From Deltaproteobacteria bacterium (lineage in GTDB: Bacteria > UBA10199 > JACPAL01 > JACOUP01): DNA of 12,719 nt. Both the position numbers and the translations under genes were made by a program. Numbering within the stretch: position 1 is the first letter of the stretch; every line of letters starts with the position of its first letter. The notes below the pieces were generated by a model. The model made no database searches. It had not been told where the DNA came from and saw only the letters and a program-made list of their open reading frames with translations. This document shows, piece by piece, positions 6,875-12,719 of this stretch. The DNA is taken from NCBI GenBank assembly GCA_030649435.1, contig JAUSKE010000080.1, positions 1 through 12,719 on the forward strand, given 5' to 3'.

Positions 6875-7575
6875 TGCCATCGCTCCGATTCAAGCTTCCG
6901 GACCGTCAAGAAAAGAAAAATAAAGATAAAAAAGAAATAATAAAGAGTGTCTGCCAGATCAAAGACTCCCAGTGTGTACCCCTGAAGATGACTGATCATC
7001 GAGAGTTTTTCCCCAATCTCACCCCCCACATCGGCCAGAAACCAGAGGGTTAAAAGGAGGATGAAGGCGATGATCGCCGCCATCATTTGGCTGCGGCCAA
7101 GGGAGGAGGTGAAAATCCCGACGGCGATAAAACTGGCCCCAACCAGAAAAAGCCCCAGGTAGGAAAGAACCAACGGGCCGAGATCCGGATCCCCAACCTG
7201 CATCAGGATGATCGGAAATTCAATCGTCGAGAGAAGAAGGACAAAGAGAAAAAGCAAAGCCCCCAAATATTTACCGAGAACCAACTGGGCATCACTCACG
7301 GGAGCAGTCTTTAAAAGCTCCATGGTCCCACTCTTTTTCTCCTCGGCAAAAATACGCATCGTGAGAAAGGGAGAAATAAAAAGGAGGATCACCGCCATAA
7401 AATAGACCATCCCGCGAAGAGAAGCCTCAGGTAAATGTTGCGGGCTGACCTGCGTTAAGTTCGCGGTAAAGGCAAAACCGGTAATAAAGAGAAAAAGGGC
7501 GATGGCCACATAACCCAATGGAGAGGCAAAATACCCTTTAAAATCTTTCTTGATAAGGGCCAAAAGTGGGATCAT
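6871..7575 (-). CDS. ABC-2 type permease, GldF-like
   Basis: This inner-membrane permease of 234 residues is the membrane channel subunit for the ATPase encoded upstream. It has about six membrane segments (roughly 20-39, 55-74, 103-124, 134-154, 163-181 and 208-225). The cytoplasmic loop RIFAEEKKSGTMELLKTAPV (residues 74-93) followed by a LGKYLGAL segment is the hallmark of the ABC-2 subfamily that includes GldF and NosY-type permeases. The start ATG 7575 has a strong ribosome binding site (GGGAGGA, 5 bases away) and overlaps the ATPase stop by 4 bases (ATGA). Its own stop overlaps the GldG-like start in the same way. The length is typical of GldF-like proteins. The substrate is unknown. Confidence 0.92.
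   Translation of the reverse strand: MIPLLALIKKDFKGYFASPLGYVAIALFLFITGFAFTANLTQVSPQHLPEASLRGMVYFMAVILLFISPFLTMRIFAEEKKSGTMELLKTAPVSDAQLVLGKYLGALLFLFVLLLSTIEFPIILMQVGDPDLGPLVLSYLGLFLVGASFIAVGIFTSSLGRSQMMAAIIAFILLLTLWFLADVGGEIGEKLSMISHLQGYTLGVFDLADTLYYFFFIFIFLFLTVRKLESERWQ
6883..6886 (-). promoter_or_regulatory. Ribosome binding site that decides the GldG-like start
   Basis: GGAG on the minus strand lies 8 bases before ATG 6874 and only 2 bases before ATG 6880. This supports 6874, which also gives the ATGA overlap seen between the other genes of this operon. Confidence 0.6.
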
Positions 7576-8294
7576 TCTTTTCCTCCCGCTGTCGTCGAAA
7601 GAAAAATCTCTTCGAGGTTCGCTTTGCCAAGTTGACGGCCAAGACCAGCGATCGTGTCATTCGCAACGATCTTTCCCTGATGGATGATGATCACCCTTTC
7701 GCAAAGTGCACTCACCTCCTGAAGGATGTGGGAGGAAAAAATAACGGTCATCCCCTTAGCAAAATTACGGATCAGCTCCCTGATTTCAAGGATCTGTTTT
7801 GGGTCAAGACCGATCGTCGGCTCGTCCAAAACGAGAACTTTCGGTTCATGAATAAGCGCTTGGGCCAGCCCTACCCGCTGCTTATACCCCTTTGAAAGAT
7901 TCCCGATCAGACGGCGGCGGACTTCCAGGAGACCCACTGCAGTCAACGCTTTTTCGACCTTCTCTTTCCGCTCCTTTTTTCTGATCCCCCAGAGGCCTCC
8001 GACAAAATCGAGGTAATCTTCGACCGTCATCTCTGGATAAATAGGGGGGGTTTCAGGGAGGTAACCGATCTGTCGCTTGGCCTGATCGGTCTCTTCAAAG
8101 ATGTCGTAGCCACCGATCTTGGCCGTCCCGGAAGTCGGGGGAAGGGTTCCGGTCAAGATCCGTATCGTCGTCGTTTTACCCGCCCCGTTGGGGCCCAAGA
8201 GACCAACGATACTCCCGGCGGGGATATCAAAAGAGACATCCTGGATCGCCTTCCGCGAGCCGTACTGCTTTGTCATCCCTACCGCCTGGATCAT
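7572..8294 (-). CDS. ABC transporter ATP-binding protein, GldA-like
   Basis: This cytoplasmic ATPase of 240 residues powers the GldF-like permease. Motifs: Walker A GPNGAGKT at 34-41, a Q-loop region in which IGYLPETPPIYPEMT (76-90) carries Glu in place of the usual Gln, as is common in this subfamily, a signature LSKGYKQR at 133-140, Walker B VLVLDEP at 153-159, and the switch His in SSH at 189. The LSKGYKQR and LPETPPIYPEMTV combination is typical of the GldA/CcmA-like ATPases found with GldF, GldG and DUF4340 genes. The start ATG 8294 overlaps the cpoB stop by 4 bases (ATGA). A GGAGG lies about 16 bases upstream, too far for ideal initiation, so translation may rely on coupling to cpoB. 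Confidence 0.93.
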   Translation of the reverse strand: MIQAVGMTKQYGSRKAIQDVSFDIPAGSIVGLLGPNGAGKTTTIRILTGTLPPTSGTAKIGGYDIFEETDQAKRQIGYLPETPPIYPEMTVEDYLDFVGGLWGIRKKERKEKVEKALTAVGLLEVRRRLIGNLSKGYKQRVGLAQALIHEPKVLVLDEPTIGLDPKQILEIRELIRNFAKGMTVIFSSHILQEVSALCERVIIIHQGKIVANDTIAGLGRQLGKANLEEIFLSTTAGGKE

Positions 8295-9034
8295 AATTTT
8301 TTCAACCGTTCCTCCGCCTTGCCGGCCTCAGTTGACTTGGGGTATTTCGCTATGACTTTCTTTAAAAAAGCCTCGGCCTCGGGGTAGGATTTCATTTCGT
8401 AGAAGGAAAACCCTTGCTTTAAGATAGCCGACGCCACCTTCAGGCTGTTCGGGTATTTTTCCACAACCTTTTGAAATTCGGCAATCGCCGTCTTAAAATC
8501 CCGCATCGCAAAATAGGATTCCCCAATCCAGTACTGGGCATTATTGGCCAAATCCGATTTCGGGTATTGCTGGATAAACTGGCCAAAGGTATTGATCGCC
8601 TCCTTGTAGGAACGATTGTTCACAAACGTGAGTCCCTTGTTGTAGAGCGTCGAGGCCCCTTCTTCATTTTTAACGGCCGCCTTGGTCGTCGGAGGGCCTT
8701 TTTCGAGGAGTTCGTTCATCTGGCTCGCCAAAAGAGAAAACCGATCCTCCAGTCCGCTGATCCGATGATCGATATCTTCCATCAACCGGGAAGAGTCTGT
8801 CTTGTACAGTTCAAAAAAATGCCGGTTTTCTTCTAACGCCCCCTTCAACGCCTGAAACTCCCCCCGAATCTGTGAAAAACTGAGAAGCGCCTCGGCAACA
8901 TTCTTGTTATTGGTCTCCACCACTCGCTGAATCTCGACAACCTGCTTCTCCAGAAGACCAACACGGTCTGGCAAATTATCGGCCCAGGCTGAGAGGGAGA
9001 GAGAAATAAAGAAAAGAAAAACGATCCATCGCAT
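8291..9034 (-). CDS. cpoB: Tol-Pal associated periplasmic protein CpoB (YbgF)
   Basis: The protein of 247 residues is exported: the signal peptide MRWIVFLFFISLSLSAWA ends at residue 18 with an AWA-type cleavage site. Residues about 22-105 form a coiled coil, which in E. coli YbgF mediates trimer formation and TolA contact. A linker with PPTTKAA follows, and three TPR repeats fill about 126-247 (LYNKGLTFVNNRSYKEAINTF, then the AQYWIGESYFAMRDFKTA and SFYEMKSYPEAEAFL units), each ending in a YPKS-type turn. In other bacteria CpoB coordinates outer-membrane constriction with peptidoglycan synthesis at division. The start ATG 9034 has GGTGAG 6 bases upstream. An intrinsic terminator separates it from pal by structure, although the genes are adjacent as in most tol-pal clusters. 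It is the first gene of a coupled five-gene ABC set, an unusual neighbour set for cpoB. Confidence 0.92.
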   Translation of the reverse strand: MRWIVFLFFISLSLSAWADNLPDRVGLLEKQVVEIQRVVETNNKNVAEALLSFSQIRGEFQALKGALEENRHFFELYKTDSSRLMEDIDHRISGLEDRFSLLASQMNELLEKGPPTTKAAVKNEEGASTLYNKGLTFVNNRSYKEAINTFGQFIQQYPKSDLANNAQYWIGESYFAMRDFKTAIAEFQKVVEKYPNSLKVASAILKQGFSFYEMKSYPEAEAFLKKVIAKYPKSTEAGKAEERLKKL

Positions 9035-9051
9035 CGGTTTCTCACCATAAG

Positions 9052-9083
9052 AAAAAGGCCGCGAGATGTCAACATCCGCGGCC
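9052..9083 (-). terminator. Intrinsic terminator or attenuator between pal and cpoB
   Basis: On the minus strand the arms GGCCGCGGATGT and ACATCTCGCGGCC pair (7 GC-rich pairs, one bulged base, then 5 more pairs) around a tiny loop and are followed at once by TTTTTC. This is a classic Rho-independent terminator for the pal transcript. It ends only 17 bases before the cpoB start codon, so it could also act as an attenuator that sets how much cpoB-ABC message is made. Confidence 0.85.
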
Positions 9084-9112
9084 CTTCCCTACACTTAACT
9101 ATTTTTTAAGCC

Positions 9113-9541
9113 CTATTTTTTGACGAACTCAGCGCGCCGATTTTTGGACCAGCAGTTTTCGGCATGACAGTTCTCAAGTGGCTTCTCTTCGCCATAACTC
9201 TTGGTGGAGAGCTTCTTGCCATCGACACCGAGAGAAACGAGGTAACTCTTCGCACTCTTGGCACGACGGTGACCGAGAGCGATGTTGTACTCATCACTCC
9301 CTCTCTCATCGCAATACCCTTCGACAACGACATCGTTCCCCTTGTTCTTCTTCATCCAATTCGCATTCCCTTCGAGAATCGATTTGGAGTCAGACCGGAT
9401 ATCCGACTTGTCGTAATCAAAGTGAACCCGTTGAAGCTCAGACTTGGACACCTTTGCTTCTTTCGGCTTCTTTGTTTGACTGCAGGCCCCTAACGAAAAG
9501 GCCAAAACCACTACTGCGAAACCTACTAAGATCTTCTTCAT
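9113..9541 (-). CDS. pal: Peptidoglycan-associated lipoprotein Pal
   Basis: Pal anchors the outer membrane to peptidoglycan and works with TolB and the TolQRA motor during division. The protein of 142 residues has a lipoprotein signal with lipobox LGAC, lipidated Cys20 followed by Ser, which fits sorting to the outer membrane. After a short linker the OmpA-like domain (about 37-140) carries VHFDYDKSDIR, the peptidoglycan-binding stretch VEGYCDERGSDEYNIALGHR (73-92) and the closing motif NRRAEF (134-139). The two extra cysteines in ENCHAENCW (125 and 130), with Cys77, are compatible with a disulfide. The start ATG 9541 has a strong ribosome binding site (AAGGAGG, 5 bases away). No tolB lies upstream; the next gene is divergent, so pal is the first gene of its transcript here. 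Confidence 0.96.
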   Translation of the reverse strand: MKKILVGFAVVVLAFSLGACSQTKKPKEAKVSKSELQRVHFDYDKSDIRSDSKSILEGNANWMKKNKGNDVVVEGYCDERGSDEYNIALGHRRAKSAKSYLVSLGVDGKKLSTKSYGEEKPLENCHAENCWSKNRRAEFVKK

Positions 9542-9626
9542 ACCTGCCTCCTTTTATAATCGTTTAAGCTTGATGAAAACCCTTCAAAGCTTTAAGTTGT
9601 GATGTGCGAAGCTATTAAAAGTCCTC

Positions 9627-10178
9627 ATGAAAGTCAAGAGATTTCAAAGAGCTTTTTTTCTTTGGATGGTTGTCCTGTGGCTACTGCCCGCTGCCGTCAA
9701 CAGCAAGAACTATGAGCAAACCGTCCAGCTCCTAAAAACAGACCTTCTTTCACTCCTCCCACAAGAAGTGGCCTCGAAACGAGAGGTAGAGGAGGAGACA
9801 AACCTCTTGGCACTCACCATCATTCAGGGTTTTAAAGAGATCCGTACCGAGTTCCGGATGCTCCGTCCCGCCTGGTTGCACAATCTCTTTATCCATCTCA
9901 AACTCCGCCAAAAGGGGTACTGCTACCATTGGACCACCGCCTTCTATGAACGACTGCAAGATTTGCCGCTCACCCAATTTACGCTCCACTGGGCCTCTAG
10001 CCATCGGGGAGGTTTTCGGGAACACAACACGCTGGTCATCACCTATAGGGAGGGAAGTTTTGAAAATGGGATCCTGATTGATGGTTGGCGAAAATCGGGG
10101 AAACCGTTCTGGAATTTTGTCGACAAGGACCGCTACCACTGGCAGGAAGAACCGGAAGCTTTGGACCTTGTCTACTAA
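9627..10178 (+). CDS. Unrecognised exported protein with a possible Cys-His-Asp triad
   Basis: I do not recognise a named family. The protein of 183 residues begins with a basic N-terminus and a hydrophobic segment (residues 9-23, ending PAAVNS), fitting a signal peptide or anchor. Residues about 28-90 look helical. The conserved-looking core is GYCYHWTTAFYERL (97-110), then LHWASSHRGGFREHNTLVIT (120-139), then GILIDGWRKSG (148-158) and a C-terminal YHWQEEP. Cys99, His133 and Asp152 appear in the order and rough spacing of transglutaminase-like or papain-like cysteine hydrolases, which suggests an extracytoplasmic peptidase, amidase or transferase; this is inference from motif order only. It diverges from pal across an 85-base gap. 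The ATG is at 9627 with no strong ribosome binding site. The next plus-strand gene starts 52 bases after its stop. Confidence 0.78.
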   Translation: MKVKRFQRAFFLWMVVLWLLPAAVNSKNYEQTVQLLKTDLLSLLPQEVASKREVEEETNLLALTIIQGFKEIRTEFRMLRPAWLHNLFIHLKLRQKGYCYHWTTAFYERLQDLPLTQFTLHWASSHRGGFREHNTLVITYREGSFENGILIDGWRKSGKPFWNFVDKDRYHWQEEPEALDLVY

Positions 10179-10230
10179 GTCCTCAACAAACCAAGCACCT
10201 TTTAGAACCAAGACCCGATAATAGCAGGGT

Positions 10231-11217
10231 ATGACAGCCATTGACCCAAGGGCCTTTAATTATCTGAATTATCTCCATTCGTCTGACCCGATTCTGCGGC
10301 AGTTTGCCGAAGAGGTCCGTACCCTTGATCAAAATTTAGGGTCAGGAACTCCGGGCGTTTTGACAGAAGGGGAGTGGCTACAAACCATGCCAGTAGGCGA
10401 TTGGCTTCGAATCCCGAGACTTGGATACTTTGCTTCTAATTATTTTGACATTTATGAACAGGTTTTACGGCCTGTAGAAGAGTATGAAAAACATGTGGGG
10501 GACGAGGCCAAATGTGCCGAGCAGAAAGATAAAAAAGAGGCCAAGTTTGATCTAAAGATGGAGTCTCTCTGCTATTCTCAGGAATCCAGCAAACTTCGAT
10601 TGTTATCTCAAACGAGGCAATTCGGTAGTGTGAATGCCTTCATCGCCCAACTCGGCGGTCCTTCCCGTCTCCAATTTTTAGATAAAATTATCGCACACGC
10701 AAGAGATCAAGGCTTGGTTTTGGCCAATAACGAATTGCGCCGTGAAGATGGAAGCCTTGTGTCTCCAGTCATCAGCGTGGAGAAGGGGGAAGTTGTTATT
10801 CGATTTGAGGGGACAAACACCATTTTTAGAACATCCCTTGAACAACCTATGGAAGAGATTCTGCTCGCCTTCGACAGACAGATCCCAAACACAGTTTCAC
10901 CAACCGACCGTTTGTCAGGACTCTCGTCGGAGATAGTTAAAGCAGAGATGGCTCAGTTTCGGAGGCTCATCGACTTTTATTACGAACGGGCTGCCCAATC
11001 AGCACCAGGACTGTCTGGCAAACTTGTGATCGATGTCAATACAGACGAAAAGGGAAATGTGATTCCGGGCTCCTTACAGGTCCGTGTATTTGATCCCAGC
11101 AATCAGGCCGCAATGGCGAAGGTAGCCGCAGATGCCCAAAAGTTGCTTGAAGGCTCCTTAAAATTTCCGGGAGGCTACTCCCCAACGGCCATTCATTACC
11201 CGATCATCTTCCAATAG
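10231..11217 (+). CDS. Unknown protein with an AgmX/PglI-like C-terminal domain
   Basis: The N-terminal three quarters of this 328-residue protein are not recognised. They contain no signal peptide or membrane segment that I can see, and are mostly helical and charged, with a KDKKEAKFDLK stretch at 99-109. The C-terminus (about 245-328) matches the pattern of the AgmX/PglI C-terminal domain, which has a TonB-like fold: FYYERAAQSAPGLSGKL (249-265) aligns with the family's CYERAL..P.L.GKV, then LVIDVNTDEKGNVIPGSLQV, and finally FPGGYSPTAIHYPIIF at the place of the W.FP...YP..F ending. The two cysteines usual in that domain are absent. Relatives are envelope or motility-linked proteins in myxobacteria and allies, normally with an N-terminal membrane part. 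The start ATG 10231 has only a weak site (AGCAGGGT) before it. No terminator is evident after it. Confidence 0.75.
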   Translation: MTAIDPRAFNYLNYLHSSDPILRQFAEEVRTLDQNLGSGTPGVLTEGEWLQTMPVGDWLRIPRLGYFASNYFDIYEQVLRPVEEYEKHVGDEAKCAEQKDKKEAKFDLKMESLCYSQESSKLRLLSQTRQFGSVNAFIAQLGGPSRLQFLDKIIAHARDQGLVLANNELRREDGSLVSPVISVEKGEVVIRFEGTNTIFRTSLEQPMEEILLAFDRQIPNTVSPTDRLSGLSSEIVKAEMAQFRRLIDFYYERAAQSAPGLSGKLVIDVNTDEKGNVIPGSLQVRVFDPSNQAAMAKVAADAQKLLEGSLKFPGGYSPTAIHYPIIFQ

Positions 11218-11279
11218 TTCCAAGTCTCCATTCCCTCTTGTCTTTTGACCCTTTTGAAGCTACGATTCGCTCGAATTCG

Positions 11280-11657
11280 ATGAAGAAAGCTTCTCCTAAA
11301 AGAATTGCCGTGGTTGACAGCTCTCTCCTCGCCCGAAATATGTACCGAGTTCTCTTCGCCCCTTTGGGCTCCTCCGAGATCGAGTGTTGGGAAAACAGCC
11401 AGTCAGTCAAAGAAAAAAAGAAGCCGGACCTTTTGATCGTCAACAGCAACGCCATCCCACGCCAGGCAGAAGAACTCCCGTTTCCTTCGGCCGTGCCGAT
11501 GATCCTTCTCATGTCACCGGACCGGAATGATCTTAAGGAACGTTTTCGGAACCGGCCCGGGGTCAGCCTCATTGAAAAACCTTTTTACCCTTACGACCTT
11601 CTATCCGAAATGAACCGTTTATTGGGAAGCGCAGCCGATGGCCGCAGAAGAAACTAA
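11280..11657 (+). CDS. Degenerate response-regulator receiver (pseudo-receiver)
   Basis: The 125-residue protein has the receiver-domain layout alone: KRIAVVDSSLLARNMYRVLF (7-26) as strand 1 and helix 1, KPDLLIVNSNAIP (48-60) as strand 3, ILLMS (75-79) with the usual Ser/Thr position, and EKPFYPYDLL (99-108) with the conserved Lys100-Pro101. The phospho-acceptor Asp is replaced by Asn55, and the acidic pair of strand 1 is reduced to one Asp (Asp13, then Ser14). It therefore probably cannot be phosphorylated in the usual way and may signal through protein contacts. The ATG at 11280 is chosen because the receiver begins just after it; an upstream TTG at 11238 would add 14 residues with no better ribosome binding site. 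The last 20 bases overlap the PilZ gene, so the two may be co-expressed as one c-di-GMP-related unit. Confidence 0.78.
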   Translation: MKKASPKRIAVVDSSLLARNMYRVLFAPLGSSEIECWENSQSVKEKKKPDLLIVNSNAIPRQAEELPFPSAVPMILLMSPDRNDLKERFRNRPGVSLIEKPFYPYDLLSEMNRLLGSAADGRRRN

Positions 11658-12012
11658 AAAAAACCTTGGCCTTGAAAAACGTCTCTACCCACGCCGGCGA
11701 CTCCGGAGTCGTGTCGTCTTCGAAGACGAGTGGGGTGAGGGATTTATTTACTTCTACTCCACCGATGTTTCACTCGGCGGGATTTTTCTGGAATCAGACG
11801 TCCCGTTAAAGCAAGGGACGAAGGTTTTTCTCTCTTTTAAATTGGGGGATGCGGAAAACCCGATCCGTGCCACGGCCCAGGTTGTTCGTCTCGCCAAAGA
11901 ATCGGCTGATGCGATTACTATTTTTGGGATGGGGGTTCAGTTTCTGGACCTTTCGACCGAGGCCAAAGAGGCGATTGCCGACTACCTGGGAGATTCTTCT
12001 GAAAAAAGGTAA
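11638..12012 (+). CDS. PilZ domain protein, probable c-di-GMP receptor
   Basis: The 124-residue protein is essentially one PilZ domain. The arginine-rich N-terminal loop EKRLYPRRRLRSR (13-25) supplies the RxxxR motif, and TDVSLGGIFLES (42-53) supplies the D/NxSxxG motif; both contact cyclic di-GMP in characterised members. The strands KVFLSFKLG and GMGVQFLDLS complete the barrel, followed by an acidic helix. The form resembles the single-domain PilZ proteins abundant in myxobacteria and other former deltaproteobacteria. The start ATG 11638 lies in the end of the receiver gene (20-base overlap), with GGGAAG about 8 bases upstream. Its 3' end overlaps the convergent ArsA-family gene by 31 bases. 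A role in c-di-GMP control of motility, surface or development is inferred; the partner may be the receiver-like protein. Confidence 0.9.
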   Translation: MAAEETKKNLGLEKRLYPRRRLRSRVVFEDEWGEGFIYFYSTDVSLGGIFLESDVPLKQGTKVFLSFKLGDAENPIRATAQVVRLAKESADAITIFGMGVQFLDLSTEAKEAIADYLGDSSEKR

Positions 12013-12719
12013 TCCCCCATTTTGGCGAGCGTCTTTAAATCATGAACATCCTCTTTCAACAGAGGGACTTTGAGCCTCAAAATATTCCGTCCGCTCACCT
12101 CTTCCAGAAGAGAGAGATTCTCTTCATCCCTCTCCGCCAGAAACTCCATCTCCTCTAGATTTTGAAAAAGAGGGGCAGCCAACCGGTCTGGAATTTCTCC
12201 TGTTCGTGACTTGAGGCTCTCCCTCCCCTTCTGAGATTCCAGAAAGGAATGATGAACACGATTGATAACAAACCCGACAAAAGGGAGCTTGAAGCGACGG
12301 ATCTCTTTTAAAAAATAGAGGGCGTCTTGTATCGAAGTCGATTCAGGGCTCGTCACTAACAGAAACCCGACTGATTTATCCCGTAAAAGCTCCATGACTG
12401 AGGCCGCCCTGTTCTGAAAGCCCCCCAGAAGACCAGCGATCGAGATCAACATCTCCGAGAGTTCACTCAAAAAACTGAAGCCGGCCAAACGATCAAAAAC
12501 GGAAAGTATTTTTTCGCGCCCACGCCTGAAAAAACTAAAACTCCCCCCAGCCACAAAGAGGGACGGCTTTAAAAACCACTTCAAAATGCTGTTCGTTGTG
12601 ATGTTCACCATCTTCTCAGGCGCCTCCAGAAAATCGAGGGCATGACGGGTCGGTGGGGTATCCAAAACAATCAGGTCATAATCTTTTTCCCGCGAGAGTT
12701 CGTACAACTTTTCCATCGC
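11982..12719 (-). CDS. ArsA/GET3-family ATPase, N-terminal part outside the window
   Basis: Only the C-terminal 245 or so residues are present; the frame is open at the right edge. The visible part starts with EKLYELSREKDYDLIVLDT, then the switch II-like motif DTPPTRHALDFLEAP, which is characteristic of ArsA-type anion-transporting and GET3-like ATPases. An apolar stretch follows (SILKWFLKPSLFVAGG), then a helical region and the strand VGFLLVTSPESTSIQDALYF with the typical GFVINRV after it. The Walker A loop must lie further right. The ATG at 12716 is within this conserved region and is almost certainly internal. Family members sort tail-anchored proteins or act in arsenite export; many bacterial ones are of unknown function, and no arsenic genes are in view. 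The stop is TAG at 11984-11982, inside the PilZ gene on the other strand. Confidence 0.88.
   Translation of the reverse strand, partial: AMEKLYELSREKDYDLIVLDTPPTRHALDFLEAPEKMVNITTNSILKWFLKPSLFVAGGSFSFFRRGREKILSVFDRLAGFSFLSELSEMLISIAGLLGGFQNRAASVMELLRDKSVGFLLVTSPESTSIQDALYFLKEIRRFKLPFVGFVINRVHHSFLESQKGRESLKSRTGEIPDRLAAPLFQNLEEMEFLAERDEENLSLLEEVSGRNILRLKVPLLKEDVHDLKTLAKMGDYLFSEESPR

Noticed and set aside
9553..9558. TATAAA on the minus strand as the -10 box of pal
   Set aside because: It lies directly against the ribosome binding site, so the transcription start would fall inside that site, and no -35 box at a normal distance is seen.
9178..9567. Plus-strand open frames opposite pal
   Set aside because: They are antisense shadows of pal, which is recognised with certainty, and are rich in Ser, Arg and His without any motif.
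12714..12716. ATG at the right edge as the start of the ArsA-family gene
   Set aside because: The sequence after it is already the region just before the DTPPTRHALDFLEAP motif; the Walker A loop must precede it, so the gene continues outside the window.

Overview
The window looks like a stretch of chromosome from a Gram-negative bacterium. The outer-membrane set (a Pal lipoprotein with a lipobox, and a CpoB/YbgF periplasmic protein), a PilZ domain protein, an AgmX/PglI-type C-terminal domain, an ArsA-type ATPase and a VKOR-DsbA fusion together suggest a member of the old Deltaproteobacteria (Desulfobacterota, Myxococcota, Bdellovibrionota or a related candidate lineage). That placement is inference from gene content only. 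I saw no rRNA, tRNA, CRISPR array, insertion sequence or origin. Coding density is very high and no gene-free stretch exceeds about 110 bases.

Left part (1-2603). An unrecognised membrane protein runs off the left edge on the minus strand. Divergent from it is a two-gene ABC-2 exporter of YadG/YadH type (ATPase 799-1608, permease 1595-2365). A cold-shock-domain protein on the minus strand (2205-2603) converges on the permease, and its whole Pro/Ala/Ser-rich tail is written antisense to the permease end.

Middle-left (2604-4916). A consensus promoter whose -10 box lies inside a perfect 16-bp palindrome drives a Phd/YefM-like antitoxin candidate (2712-3059). It overlaps a nucleotidyltransferase-fold protein resembling DUF6036/AbiEii-type proteins (3031-3666). 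This is a putative toxin-antitoxin module and the best candidate here for a little-described system. The nucleotidyltransferase in turn overlaps a VKOR-DsbA disulfide-forming fusion protein (3639-4916).

Centre (4920-9541, minus strand, read right to left). pal is followed by an intrinsic terminator and then by a tightly packed set: cpoB, a GldA-like ABC ATPase, a GldF-like permease, a GldG-like auxiliary protein and a DUF4340 protein. Successive genes share ATGA overlaps or are 2 bases apart, so they are probably translationally coupled. The arrangement suggests that this Gld-type ABC complex serves the cell envelope together with Tol-Pal functions.

Right part (9627-12719). Four plus-strand genes follow: a secreted protein with a possible Cys-His-Asp triad, a protein with an AgmX/PglI-like C-terminal domain but no visible membrane anchor, a degenerate response-regulator receiver (phospho-acceptor Asp replaced by Asn) and an overlapping PilZ protein. 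The window ends in the C-terminal part of an ArsA/GET3-family ATPase on the minus strand, which converges on the PilZ gene with a 31-base overlap.
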